In this document: positions 1 to 8,135 of the stretch, piece by piece
Layout of the letters: the number at the start of each line of letters is the position of its first letter
How positions within the stretch are numbered: the first letter of the stretch is position 1
Assembly (NCBI GenBank): GCA_050697555.1
Contig: JBOHAD010000003.1
Location: 1 to 64,000 of the forward strand
Length of the DNA: 64,000 nucleotides
DNA from: DASQWP01 sp050697555
Lineage (GTDB): Bacteria > Actinomycetota > Thermoleophilia > Gaiellales > Gaiellaceae
Reading direction: 5' to 3'
Made by a program: the position numbers and the translations under genes
Notes under the pieces: model-generated
The model's database searches: none
Seen by the model: the letters and a program-made list of their open reading frames with translations, nothing else
Told to the model about the DNA's origin: nothing

Positions 1-413
1 CGGTCGCGCGGGCGCTCTTCCGCCGCTTCGGCGCGCCCGAGCCGCCGCGGCTCTCCTACCGCGCCATGGTGCTCCTGCTCGTCTACTACTCCTTCACGTG
101 GCTCGTCGGCGGAGCGGCCCTCTACCTGCTCCTCCGCTCGCTCGACTCGGACCCCGGCCTCGCGTCGATCCCCTACCTGGGAGGCACGGCGGCCGTCGGG
201 GCGATCGTGGCCGTGCTCTCCATCGTCGCGCCCTCGGGCCTCGGTGTGCGCGAAGCCTCCATGTACGGCCTCATGATCGTGGTCGTCCCGGCGGGCGCGG
301 CGCTCGGTGCCACGCTGCTGAACCGTCTCGCGATCACCATCGTCGAGGCCGCCCTGCTCGGCGGCGGGATCCTCGGCTGGCGCATCCGGCCGGGTCGCCC
401 CGGCCTGCGCTAG
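1..413 (+). CDS. Lysylphosphatidylglycerol synthase TM-region / flippase-like membrane protein, C-terminal part
   Basis: This is the 3' end of a gene that begins before the window; the frame is open from base 3. The visible ~137 residues are hydrophobic, with about three membrane segments, and contain the loop PSGLGVREA followed by a helix pair. That loop resembles the conserved PGGLGxxE/REA stretch of the UPF0104 / LPG-synthase transmembrane family (MprF-like flippases and AglD relatives). The role would be in lipid or polyprenyl-sugar handling in the membrane. The C-terminus is short and basic (RIRPGRPGLR). It is a fragment, so substrate and full domain set cannot be judged. Confidence 0.75.
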   Translation, partial: VARALFRRFGAPEPPRLSYRAMVLLLVYYSFTWLVGGAALYLLLRSLDSDPGLASIPYLGGTAAVGAIVAVLSIVAPSGLGVREASMYGLMIVVVPAGAALGATLLNRLAITIVEAALLGGGILGWRIRPGRPGLR

Positions 414-619
414 CGGCGCGCGGTCTCCTTGCTGTAGAACGCCCTGATCTCGGGCGAGCCGGCGAGCGTCTGCAGATGGACGACGAGCGTCTCGCCGGCG
501 TGATCTCCGATCCGGAGGAACCAGTGATCCTGGTCGACTCGCTCCAGGCGCACGTCCTCTCCGTCCGCGATCACGCGCCGGAGGTCGTTCCGGTTGTCCA
601 TGAGAAGCTCGATGGCCAT
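410..619 (-). CDS. Small hypothetical protein, 69 aa
   Basis: An ATG-started ORF, convergent with the upstream membrane protein and overlapping its stop codon by four bases. The product is acidic in the middle, with alternating hydrophobic residues (VRLERVDQDHWFLRIGDH) that suggest a small all-beta fold such as a mini-barrel. There is no signal peptide, membrane segment or Cys/His cluster. I do not recognise the family. It is kept because it fills the gap precisely and its amino-acid composition is not that of a GC-shadow frame. Confidence 0.5.
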   Translation of the reverse strand: MAIELLMDNRNDLRRVIADGEDVRLERVDQDHWFLRIGDHAGETLVVHLQTLAGSPEIRAFYSKETARR

Positions 620-685
620 TGCTCCAGGCTACCGGCGTCGGCGAAGGCGGTTCGCGCATGCCTCGCCGGGGTAGGGGCGAGGTGT

Positions 686-841
686 ATGAACCGCTTCTTC
701 CGCAGGATGCGGCGCTTCGGGAAGAGCTTCTCCGGACGGCGGTCGCACGGCGAGATGACGGCCAAGCCGGCGGAGCCGACGAGCCAGCGCCAGAAGAGCT
801 CGCGTCACGGAGGCATGACCGCCGACAAGTGGAACCAGTAG
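686..841 (+). CDS. Small basic hypothetical protein, 51 aa
   Basis: ATG at 686 opens a 51-residue ORF. The N-terminal third is strongly basic and aromatic (MNRFFRRMRRFGKSF); the rest is polar and ends DKWNQ. It overlaps the GTG start of the next gene (829) by 13 bases, so the two may be translated together. Highly charged proteins of this size are often nucleic-acid binding, but no family is recognised. Confidence 0.4.
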   Translation: MNRFFRRMRRFGKSFSGRRSHGEMTAKPAEPTSQRQKSSRHGGMTADKWNQ

Positions 842-1113
842 CGCCGGCGCCGCTCGAGGGCGTCTGGCGGGTCGAGCGCGTCAGCGGCCTGCTTCCACCC
901 GCCGGGCTCCGGAAGCGCATCGGCCCGCGCGGAGGCTCCACCCGGCTCGGGCCGCTTCCGCTCGCGCACTTCCGCGTTCGCGAGCGGACGCTCGACTACG
1001 TCCTCTGGCCGGTTCGAGACGAGCTCCGCCCCGCCGCAGACGGAACGTGGGCAGGCCGTGGCCTCGTGTTCGGCCGCGAGTTCTGCCGCTTCAGGCTGGT
1101 CCGGGACGAGTAG
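829..1113 (+). CDS. Small hypothetical protein, lipocalin-like, 94 aa
   Basis: GTG at 829 is chosen because the residues after it (APLEGVWRVERVSG...) read like a genuine N-terminus, while the in-frame region upstream is Arg/Glu-rich low-complexity translation. The body has a Trp-starting first strand (GVWRVERVSG) and a closing GRGLVFGREFCRFRLVR strand. This pattern is reminiscent of small lipocalin or DUF-type barrels that end in a conserved Arg. The 3' end overlaps the convergent GntR gene by 23 bases. The function is unknown; membership of the lipocalin fold is inference. Confidence 0.5.
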   Translation: MEPVAPAPLEGVWRVERVSGLLPPAGLRKRIGPRGGSTRLGPLPLAHFRVRERTLDYVLWPVRDELRPAADGTWAGRGLVFGREFCRFRLVRDE

Positions 1114-1945
1114 CGCCCTCGTAGTAGAGGTTCGAGCTCGAGAGTGGGGGTAGGTCGATGGACGGCCGGCGCCACGAGAGCCGTGCGGGACGCTTGATCG
1201 CCCCATCCGGGGAGGCGTCGATGAGAATGTCGTTCGCCTCCGCGACCCGGAGGAGCACGTCGAAGCGATGGTCGGGGTCGACGTCGAGCACCATCCCGAT
1301 CCCGGCGTCGATGAGATGGAACTCGTAGATGTGCCTGGCGGACGCCGCCCCGCCCGCTGCGAGCGCGGCCAGGAGCTCGCGGTCGACGGAGAGGATCTCC
1401 TCGGGCACGCGCGGCCGCGACATGTAGATCTGCTGGTGGCGCAGGAGATGCCAGTGCACGCGGATCACGAGATCGGCGATGAAGGGGCTCGAGTAGTCGG
1501 CCGCGGCCACGAGGTGGAAGTCGCGGTGCGCCGTCTGGAAGTCGGGCGGGCGGTCGACGTTCGCTTCCATCTCGTCCAGCTGATGGCCCATGCGGTCGAG
1601 CTCCTCCGCCGTGAGGTTGCCGGCGAGGGCCGCCATCAGGGGCGGCTCGAGGATGATGCGTGCGGCGTAGAGCTCCTCGGCGTCAGCGATGGCGGTGGGG
1701 GCGACGCGCACGCCGCGGTTCGGGGTCGAGACGACGAGGCCGTCCGCCTCGAGGCGGTGGAGCGCCTGCCTGATGGGTGTGCGGCCCGTGTCGAGCCGCT
1801 CGCTCAGATCGCCGTGCGTGAGCCGCACGTTGGGCGCGAAGGTGCCGTCGACGATCAGGTCGCGCAGCTGCCGGTACACGGCGTCGACCGTGTCGCCGGG
1901 TCGCAAGAGTTCCCCTCGCGGCTTCGTGCCTGCCTGCTCGGCCAC
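1091..1945 (-). CDS. GntR family transcriptional regulator (FadR/FCD type)
   Basis: The first ~70 residues form a GntR winged helix (DAVYRQLRDLIVDGTF ... LDTGRTPIRQALHRLEADGLV). A C-terminal all-helical FCD-like ligand domain follows, with the metal-type His/Asp positions typical of the FadR subgroup (HRDFH, RVHWHLLRH, EFHLIDAG). GTG at 1945 is the start because the reading frame upstream runs into the intergenic region. The protein is 284 aa, slightly longer than usual. It is divergent from the sugar ABC importer at 2039 and most likely represses it, with the imported compound or a breakdown product as ligand. The Arg/Pro-rich tail after about residue 240 is unusual. Confidence 0.88.
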   Translation of the reverse strand: MAEQAGTKPRGELLRPGDTVDAVYRQLRDLIVDGTFAPNVRLTHGDLSERLDTGRTPIRQALHRLEADGLVVSTPNRGVRVAPTAIADAEELYAARIILEPPLMAALAGNLTAEELDRMGHQLDEMEANVDRPPDFQTAHRDFHLVAAADYSSPFIADLVIRVHWHLLRHQQIYMSRPRVPEEILSVDRELLAALAAGGAASARHIYEFHLIDAGIGMVLDVDPDHRFDVLLRVAEANDILIDASPDGAIKRPARLSWRRPSIDLPPLSSSNLYYEGATRPGPA

Positions 1946-1960
1946 GCTGCCATAGCGTAG

Positions 1961-1989
1961 TGGATTCCAGAGTTGATCCAATTTCTGGA
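1961..1989. promoter_or_regulatory. Candidate GntR operator between divergent genes
   Basis: Two overlapping inverted repeats lie in the short gap between the GntR start (1945) and the solute-binding protein (2039). One is TGGAT-N10-ATCCA at 1961-1980. The other is TCCAGA-N12-TCTGGA at 1966-1989. FadR-type GntR proteins usually bind TGGT/ACCA-like arms, so the first is the better fit. Placement supports autoregulation plus control of the importer; binding is not shown. Confidence 0.35.
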
Positions 1990-2038
1990 CTGGCGTAGGA
2001 TCGCCGTTCTGGCGCGGATCACTCGAGAAAGGGACGCC

Positions 2039-3142
2039 ATGGGCGACGGCACGCGTGCTCCCCTCGACCTCCGGCGGGTTGCGGCCCGCCTGACCCTGCT
2101 TCTGCTGGCGGTGGTCGCACTCGCGGCCTGCGGCGGCTCCGACGAGCCGGAGGCCGAGGAGCCGGCCGGGACGGCCGAGACCGCACCCGCCGAGACGGAG
2201 GAGGCGGAGAAGACGCAGCTCGAGCCGAAGACGATCGGGATCATGGGCCCGGTCGACGCGGCGGAGATCATCAAGCTCGCCACCGACGCCACCGACGAGG
2301 CCGCCAAGGCCCTTGGCTGGGAGACGATCCGCGTCGATCCCGGCGGAGATCCCGCCCGGATGGCCTCGGGCATGACGAGCCTCGTCAACTCGAACGTCGA
2401 CGCCATCGTCCTCACGACCATGGAGCCGGCCACCATCCAGGCCGGCCTGCAGGCGGCCGCTGACGCCGGCATCCCGGTCATCAACACGCACACGCTCACC
2501 CAGTCGTCGGACGCCTTCGCGGGCGAGTATTTCCTCGACCCGCCGGCGGAGTTCGAGCTCCTGTTCGAGCGGATGCAGGAGGACGTGCCGGAGGGCTCCC
2601 AGATCGGCGTCATCAACCTGCCGCAGTTCCTGAACGCGAAGATCGCCGGCGACCTCATCGCCGACGCGGCGCCGGAGGCGGGCTGGGACATCGTCGCCAG
2701 CCACGACGCCAATCTCCTCGACCTCGTCCCGGACACCCAGCGCGCCGTCGGCGACATGCTCCGCGCAAACCCCGATATCGACGCGATCTTCGGCTGCTGC
2801 GACTTCGTGCCCACGGGCGCCGTGCCGGCCATCCGCGCGGCCGACGCCGACATCAAGGTCTACGCGCTCCACGGAATCCCCTCGGTGATCCCGCAAGTGG
2901 AGTCCGGTCTCGCCGTCGTCGAGGTCGCCGACTACCAGAAGGGAGCGATCGCGGCCATCGACGTCCTCGCCCGCCACTTCGCGGCCGACGAGCCGATCCC
3001 GAAGGAGCTCCCGCCGGAGTTCGCGTACGAGCTCACCATCGTGGACGATACGAACGTGGACGCCGGCTACCCGTTCCCGACCGAGGAGGTCCTCGCCCCG
3101 TTCTTGGAACGGTGGGAGGAGATGTACGAGCCGGCCGGATGA
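2039..3142 (+). CDS. Sugar-type ABC transporter substrate-binding lipoprotein
   Basis: A type I periplasmic-binding-protein fold (Peripla_BP_4/RbsB family). ATG at 2039 is preferred over the upstream in-frame start because it gives a proper signal: basic N-terminus, hydrophobic core LTLLLLAVVALAAC, lipobox Cys, then an acidic linker rich in Glu, Ala and Thr. Family landmarks include IGIMGPVDAAE, MTSLVNSNVDAIVLTT, AADAGIPVINTHT and NPDIDAIFGCCD. It is the first gene of an operon with its permease (11 bases on) and ATPase. Ligands in this family are pentoses, polyols or inositol derivatives; the actual one cannot be read from sequence. Confidence 0.9.
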   Translation: MGDGTRAPLDLRRVAARLTLLLLAVVALAACGGSDEPEAEEPAGTAETAPAETEEAEKTQLEPKTIGIMGPVDAAEIIKLATDATDEAAKALGWETIRVDPGGDPARMASGMTSLVNSNVDAIVLTTMEPATIQAGLQAAADAGIPVINTHTLTQSSDAFAGEYFLDPPAEFELLFERMQEDVPEGSQIGVINLPQFLNAKIAGDLIADAAPEAGWDIVASHDANLLDLVPDTQRAVGDMLRANPDIDAIFGCCDFVPTGAVPAIRAADADIKVYALHGIPSVIPQVESGLAVVEVADYQKGAIAAIDVLARHFAADEPIPKELPPEFAYELTIVDDTNVDAGYPFPTEEVLAPFLERWEEMYEPAG

Positions 3143-3152
3143 CGCCGGGCGC

Positions 3153-4157
3153 GTGATGGCGAGCCGCACGGAGTCGACGGCTCCGTTGCGGCCGGGTCTC
3201 CTCCGCCGGTTCTCGCCGCGGCAATTCGCGGAGCGCTGGACCCTCCTGATCGCCTTCGCGGCGGCGCTCGCCTTCTTCTCCGCCGCACGGCCGGACACGT
3301 TTCTGACGTGGGCCAACGCGCGCGCGATCCTCGACCAGACGTCCGTGCTCGTCGTCATCGCCGTGGGCATCACAGTGGTGCTCGTGATCGGGGAGTTCGA
3401 CCTCTCCGTCGGCTTCGTCGCCGGCCTCGCTGCTGCGGCCGCAGTCGGCGCGATGGCCTTCCAGGGCTGGCCCGTCTGGGCCGCGGTGCTGATCGCCCTC
3501 GGAGCGGGGGCGGCGGCCGGGCTCGCGAACGGCCTCTCGGTCGCCTACATCGGGATCCCCTCCTTCGTCGCCACGCTGGCGATCGGCTCGATCGCCGCGG
3601 CGATCGAGCTCGCGATCACGAAGACGTCGATCTTCGCGGGGATTCCGCCGTCCTACCTCGACATCGCGTTCACGCGGGTGGGGGGATTGCCCATGCGCGC
3701 GATCATCGCCGCGGCCGTCGTGCTCCTCTTCCTCGTGCTCCTGAGGACGACCGTCTACGGCCGCCACGCGAGCTCGATCGGGGACAATCCGGCGGCCGCT
3801 TTCCTGGCCGGCGTGCCCGTGCGTCGAGTGAAGGTGACCGCCTTCGTGCTCGCGGGCCTGACTGCGGGACTCGCGAGCGTGCTCGTCACGGCGTCGGCTG
3901 GCTCGTACTACCCGAACCTGGGAACCGGCTTCCTCCTCCCGGCGTACGCGGCCGCCTTTCTCGGGCTCTCGCTCGGGAGTGGGCTCCGCTTCAATGTGCT
4001 CGGGAGCTATCTCGGCGTGCTCCTGCTCGGAATGGTGACGACCGGTCTCACCATGATGAACCAGCCGTCGTGGATCGCCGCCCTCGTACAGGGCATCGTC
4101 CTCATCGTCGCCGTGGCGGGCATCGCCATCCGGAGGCGGGGCGCACTTGGCCGCTGA
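3153..4157 (+). CDS. ABC transporter permease, RbsC family
   Basis: A 334-residue integral membrane protein with about nine or ten hydrophobic segments, matching the BPD_transp_2 family (RbsC/XylH). Diagnostic stretches are VIAVGITVVLVIGEFDLSVG near residue 70, the NGLSVAYIGIPSFVATLA segment, and the cytoplasmic coupling region ASSIGDNPAAAFLAGVPV. The start is GTG 3153 or ATG 3156, one codon apart. It sits between the binding protein and the ATPase and overlaps the latter by 11 bases. It would form the homodimeric channel of the importer. Confidence 0.92.
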   Translation: MMASRTESTAPLRPGLLRRFSPRQFAERWTLLIAFAAALAFFSAARPDTFLTWANARAILDQTSVLVVIAVGITVVLVIGEFDLSVGFVAGLAAAAAVGAMAFQGWPVWAAVLIALGAGAAAGLANGLSVAYIGIPSFVATLAIGSIAAAIELAITKTSIFAGIPPSYLDIAFTRVGGLPMRAIIAAAVVLLFLVLLRTTVYGRHASSIGDNPAAAFLAGVPVRRVKVTAFVLAGLTAGLASVLVTASAGSYYPNLGTGFLLPAYAAAFLGLSLGSGLRFNVLGSYLGVLLLGMVTTGLTMMNQPSWIAALVQGIVLIVAVAGIAIRRRGALGR

Positions 4158-5643
4158 GCGCCGAGCCTGGCTCCAGGCCGTCGGGCTGACCAAGGTCTAC
4201 GGCGGCGTGCGCGCGCTCGACGACGCCTCGCTCGAGGTTCGGGTCGGAGAGATCCGCGGGCTCGTCGGCGCGAACGGGGCGGGGAAGTCGACGCTCGTGA
4301 AGCTGCTCACGGGCCTCGCACGGCCGACGAGCGGACACGTCGTCGTCGACGGTGAGCCTCTCCCGCCCGGCCGGCCGCGGGAGTCGCTTCGGGCGGGCAT
4401 CGCCTCCGTGCCGCAGGAGCTCACGGTGGCGCCGACGATGACGGTGGCTGAGAACGTCATGCTCGGCCACGAGCCGCGCGGCCTGCTGGGGCGGGTGCGC
4501 GAGCGCGATCTCCGGCGCGAGAGCGCCGAGGTGCTCGAGTCGCTCTCGCTCGAGATCCCGGTCGACGAGCTCGTCGGCCGGCTCACGCTCGTCGAGCAAC
4601 GCCTCGTCATGATCGCCCGCGCGCTCTCGTTGCATGCCCGCCTCGTCATCTTCGACGAGCCGACGGCGAACGTCTCGCCCCTCGAGGTCGAGCTCTTACT
4701 CCGTGCTATCCGGCGGCTCTCCGAGCGGAAGGTCTCCGTCCTCTACGTTTCCCACCGACTCGACGAAATCGAGGCGCTCTGCCGCTCCGTGACTGTCCTC
4801 CGCGACGGCCGCATCGTCGCCGAGCTTCGCGGTGGAGCGAGCCGCGGCGAGCTCGTCGGGCTGCTCTCTGCGGGAACCGAGGCGACGAAACGACTGCGGA
4901 GGGAGGAAACCGGGGACGAGGTGGCCCTCGAGGTGCGCGGCCTCGAGGGCGAGCGCCTGCGCGCGGTCAGCCTCACAGCGCGGCGCGGAGAGATCGTCGG
5001 GCTCGCCGGCGTCGCTGGCTCGGGGGCACGCGAGCTCCTCCTCACCGTCATCGGCGCGGTTCCTTTCCGGGCAGGGACCGTGCGGGTCGGCGGGTGCGGG
5101 CTCCCCTCGGGCAATCCGGTCGCGGCGGTGAAGGCCGGCGTCGGCTTCCTCCCCGGCGATCGCAGCCTGGGCGCCTTCATGCGGCACTCGGTCCGACACA
5201 ACGTCAGCCTGGCGGCGCTCGCCGAGCACGTCCGGGGCCCCTTCGTCCGCGGCGGGTCGGAGCGAAGCGCCGTCGGCGCGCTGCTCGACCGCGTCGCCCT
5301 TCGGGCGGACCCGGAGGCGTCGATCGCTTCGCTCTCCGGTGGAAACCAGCAGAAGGCGATCGTCGCGCGCTGGATCGCCTCGGGCGCGCGCCTCCTGCTC
5401 CTGGACGACCCGACCGCCGGCGTCGACGTCGCCACCCGTCCGGAGATCCACGCGCAGATCCTCGGCCTGCGCGACGCGGGCGCGGCCGTCCTCCTGGTCT
5501 CCACGGATGTCGACGAGCTTGTGGAGCTCGCCGACCGGGTGGTCACTCTCGACCGGGGCGCCGTTAGCGACGAGCTCGGCGGCGCGGACCTGACGCCAGC
5601 CCGGCTCCTACGGGCGATGACCTCGACAGAAAGGAAGCCATGA
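4147..5643 (+). CDS. ABC transporter ATP-binding protein with two ABC domains, RbsA family
   Basis: TTG start at 4147 overlapping the permease. Two tandem nucleotide-binding domains fill 498 residues. The first has Walker A GANGAGKST and Walker B LVIFDEPTA, but its signature loop is degenerate (LTLVEQRLVMIARAL). The second has a degenerate Walker A (GVAGSGAREL) but an intact LSGGNQQKAIVARWI signature and LLLLDDPTAGVD Walker B. This division of labour is normal for RbsA/MglA/XylG-type fused ATPases. It powers the importer and is translationally coupled (ATGA) to the next gene. Confidence 0.92.
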   Translation: MAAERRAWLQAVGLTKVYGGVRALDDASLEVRVGEIRGLVGANGAGKSTLVKLLTGLARPTSGHVVVDGEPLPPGRPRESLRAGIASVPQELTVAPTMTVAENVMLGHEPRGLLGRVRERDLRRESAEVLESLSLEIPVDELVGRLTLVEQRLVMIARALSLHARLVIFDEPTANVSPLEVELLLRAIRRLSERKVSVLYVSHRLDEIEALCRSVTVLRDGRIVAELRGGASRGELVGLLSAGTEATKRLRREETGDEVALEVRGLEGERLRAVSLTARRGEIVGLAGVAGSGARELLLTVIGAVPFRAGTVRVGGCGLPSGNPVAAVKAGVGFLPGDRSLGAFMRHSVRHNVSLAALAEHVRGPFVRGGSERSAVGALLDRVALRADPEASIASLSGGNQQKAIVARWIASGARLLLLDDPTAGVDVATRPEIHAQILGLRDAGAAVLLVSTDVDELVELADRVVTLDRGAVSDELGGADLTPARLLRAMTSTERKP

Positions 5644-6503
5644 TCGCACCGATGATCCAGGACGTCGCCGCCCGGGAGGTCGCGCCGGGGGTGCACGTCG
5701 TCCCCGACGAGCGCGTCGACCTCGTGCCCAACGTGGGCATCCTCGTGGGCGAGGAAGCCGCGCTCGTCGTCGACACGGGGATGGGCGCGGCCAACGGGCG
5801 GCAGGTGCTCGTGCGGGCGCGCGAGCTGGCGGGAGAGCGTCCGCTGTTCCTCACCCTCACGCATTTCCACCCCGAGCACGGCTCCGGCGCGCAGGCCTTT
5901 CGCGGGGAGGCGACGCTCCTCTACAACGAGTCGCAGCGGGAGGAGCTGGCGGAGAAGTTCGAGGGCTTCGTCGAGATGTTCAGCGGCTTTGGCCCCGCCG
6001 TCGCCGAGCTCCTCGCCGACGTCGAGCTCGTGCTTCCCCGGATCACGTACCGGGACGGGGCGACGATCGACGTCGGCGGGAAGACGGTGCAGCTCGAGCC
6101 GCTGGGGCCGGCGCACACGCGCGGAGACCAGATCGCGTTCCTGCCGGAGGAGCGCGTCCTCTTCGCCGGCGACCTCGTCGAGAATCGCTTCTTCCCCATA
6201 CTTCCCGACGAGGACGCGCACGGCAACGCGTGGATCTCGGTGCTCGAGCGGCTCGAGGCGATGCAGCCGGCCGTCGTCGTCCCCGGGCACGGCGAGGTGG
6301 GCGACGCGGGCCTCATCCGCGAGGCGCGCGAGTACCTCGAGACGGTCCGGTCGCTGGTGCGAGGCCACGCCGAGGAGGGCAGGAGCGTAGAGGAGATCAG
6401 GACCGCCCTCGAGCCCGAGATCCGCGAGAGATACGCGAGCTGGGACAACGAGATCTGGATCGGGTTCGCGATCGAGAACTTCTACCGCGAGCTCGATGCT
6501 TGA
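5640..6503 (+). CDS. Metallo-beta-lactamase-fold hydrolase
   Basis: 287 aa. The ATG overlaps the ATPase stop (ATGA). The MBL signature appears as LTHFHPEHGSG (an HxHxxxH variant, with Glu where Asp is common), with further ligands in LGPAHTRGDQI, FAGDLVENRFF and VVPGHGEVGD. Members of this subgroup are often annotated as hydrolases or quorum-quenching lactonase-like enzymes. Because it is encoded with a sugar-type importer and a carboxymuconolactone-decarboxylase-like protein, a role in opening or hydrolysing the imported compound is plausible. Whether the HPEHG variant still binds two metals is uncertain. Confidence 0.85.
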   Translation: MIAPMIQDVAAREVAPGVHVVPDERVDLVPNVGILVGEEAALVVDTGMGAANGRQVLVRARELAGERPLFLTLTHFHPEHGSGAQAFRGEATLLYNESQREELAEKFEGFVEMFSGFGPAVAELLADVELVLPRITYRDGATIDVGGKTVQLEPLGPAHTRGDQIAFLPEERVLFAGDLVENRFFPILPDEDAHGNAWISVLERLEAMQPAVVVPGHGEVGDAGLIREAREYLETVRSLVRGHAEEGRSVEEIRTALEPEIRERYASWDNEIWIGFAIENFYRELDA

Positions 6504-6885
6504 GGACGGCGACCGCTGGTCGCGCGGCCTTGCCGCGTACGCGAGCCAGCTCCGGCTGCCCAAGGAGAAGGTGTTCGAGCATCTGCGGGCGAGCTTCGGC
6601 GAGCGCATGGCGACCGAGGCCATCAGCGCGGCGGGCGGGGCCTGGAAGGAGGACTGCCTCTCGCTGCGCGACCGGAGCCTCGCGGTCGTGGCGGCGCTCG
6701 TTGCCCAGGGAGACTCCGAGGCGCGCCTGCGTCCGCACACCCGCTGGGCCCTGGCGCACGGCGCGACCGCCGAGGAGCTGGAGGCGCTCGTCGCCCTCCT
6801 CGCCGTCTACGTCGGCTATCCGCGCGCGTCCGTGGCGATGGAGGTCGTCCGGGACGTCCTAGGCGAGGAGCAGGGGACCGACTAG
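6496..6885 (+). CDS. Carboxymuconolactone decarboxylase family protein
   Basis: 129 residues, start overlapping the MBL gene by 8 bases. The architecture is the small all-helical CMD/AhpD fold: WKEDCLSLRDRSLAVVAALVAQGD is a typical first helix pair, and HTRWALAHGATAEELEALVALLAVYVGYP is the hallmark second half. The CxxC of the AhpD peroxidase branch is absent, so it belongs with the decarboxylase/lactone-binding side. Last gene of the GntR-controlled operon; it converges on the beta-helix gene with a 4-base overlap. Confidence 0.88.
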   Translation: MLEDGDRWSRGLAAYASQLRLPKEKVFEHLRASFGERMATEAISAAGGAWKEDCLSLRDRSLAVVAALVAQGDSEARLRPHTRWALAHGATAEELEALVALLAVYVGYPRASVAMEVVRDVLGEEQGTD

Positions 6886-8066
6886 TAGTCGCCGGTGATC
6901 CGGGCGCGAACGAGCGCCGCAACGCCCCCCGGGCTGCGGACGAGCGTATTGCCGTCGAGATCGACCCTCGCGCCGTCGAACGCGAGGATGCCGTAGCCGC
7001 GCCGCAGGTAATCGCCTGAAGCGCCGTCCGGGCGCGTGTCGGAGACCGAGTTCTCGTCGATCTCGCAGCGCGAGTACCCACTGCAGAGAATCGCGACCCC
7101 GAGCGCCTCGACAACGTCGTTTTCCTCGATCTTTCCGGTCGACCTCTCGGTCATCGCAATCGCGCGCAGCGTCGTCCGGCTGATGCGGTTCTCCGAGAGC
7201 CGCACGTCGGCGAGGCGCGTCACGATTCCCTCGTCGACGCCGTCGACGTCACAGCGCTCGACGAGACTCGGCGCGCGACCGCCTCCGAAGGAGATGGCGA
7301 TGCCCTGGGCGAACTCGCGTGCGAACCGGCCGACGGTGCAGTCCCTGACGGTCACGTGGCTCGCGCGCGCGCTGATGCCGCCCCGCAGCGCTCCTTCGAC
7401 AGTGACGTCCTCGAGGACGACGTCCTCGGCGCCGACGACCTCGATGCCGTAGTCGCCGCCGCGCACGGTGACGCCGCGGACGGTGACGTCGTCCGACGTG
7501 ACGAGGATGCCTCCGAGCACGACGGCACCGGGCTCTCCGACGAGCGTCTGCGAGCTGGCGACGACGAGCCGGCCCTGGTGCAGCCCCGCGGGGAGCGTCA
7601 CCGTCGGCGGGCGAGTCGCCCAGAAGACACCCCCCGCCGAGGCGAAGACGGCGAGCGCGGCTGCGGCGAGGGCGGGGCCCGTCCGGCCCAGCTCGCCGCC
7701 GTCCTCTCCGTACGAGGCCCAGCGAAGCGGAAAGACCGCGTGCACGAGAACCTGGCCCAGAAGCCAGGAGCCGAGGAAGAACACGAGCCCCGCCCAGAGC
7801 GTGGTCTCCGTGCCGGCCAGCCGCACGAACACCATCACGAGCACGAGCTCGACCGCTCCGAGCGGAATCGCGAGCCAGCCGGGCTGGTAGGGAAAGAGGC
7901 GGTGGTAGACGGCCACGTCGAGCGCAAGCCCGGTCCCGATCATGAGCCCGGCCAGCTCGAGCGGCCACCAGTCCGTCACGCCGAGCGCAAGTCCGCAGGC
8001 GAGGAGAAGTGGCGCTAGCGCCGCGACGAGGCGCGTCTCGAGCCGGCCCCTCAGCGTGAAGGACAT
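6882..8066 (-). CDS. Membrane-anchored right-handed parallel beta-helix protein
   Basis: 394 aa. The N-terminal ~170 residues hold about five hydrophobic segments (ALAPLLLACGLALGV, LIGTGLALDVAVYH..., GLVFFLGSWLLGQVLV, ALAAAALAVFASAGGVFWA). The remainder is a beta-helix with repeating turns such as DDVTVRGVTVRGGDYGIEVVG, EDVVLEDVTVEGA and ASHVTVRDCTVG, the NosD/PbH1 pattern. Such domains usually bind or cleave polysaccharides outside the cell. The C-terminus ends abruptly after VAALVRARITGDY. No catalytic set is identifiable, so it may be a carbohydrate-binding scaffold. Confidence 0.8.
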   Translation of the reverse strand: MSFTLRGRLETRLVAALAPLLLACGLALGVTDWWPLELAGLMIGTGLALDVAVYHRLFPYQPGWLAIPLGAVELVLVMVFVRLAGTETTLWAGLVFFLGSWLLGQVLVHAVFPLRWASYGEDGGELGRTGPALAAAALAVFASAGGVFWATRPPTVTLPAGLHQGRLVVASSQTLVGEPGAVVLGGILVTSDDVTVRGVTVRGGDYGIEVVGAEDVVLEDVTVEGALRGGISARASHVTVRDCTVGRFAREFAQGIAISFGGGRAPSLVERCDVDGVDEGIVTRLADVRLSENRISRTTLRAIAMTERSTGKIEENDVVEALGVAILCSGYSRCEIDENSVSDTRPDGASGDYLRRGYGILAFDGARVDLDGNTLVRSPGGVAALVRARITGDY

Positions 8067-8135
8067 CTCATGCCGGCGGGCCGGCCGCGTAGCGGACTTG
8101 ACCGTCGAGCGAGCGCTCGGCGCACGGGATCGATC

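Noticed and set aside
1091..3373. A 760-codon open frame on the minus strand running past the GntR gene across the whole solute-binding gene
   Set aside because: Only the last ~284 codons (GntR) look like protein. The rest is Arg/Asp/Gly-rich antisense shadow of the binding-protein gene.
3033..4193. Minus-strand ORF of 386 codons opposite the RbsC-like permease
   Set aside because: His/Asp/Arg-rich antisense sequence; the plus strand encodes an evident permease.
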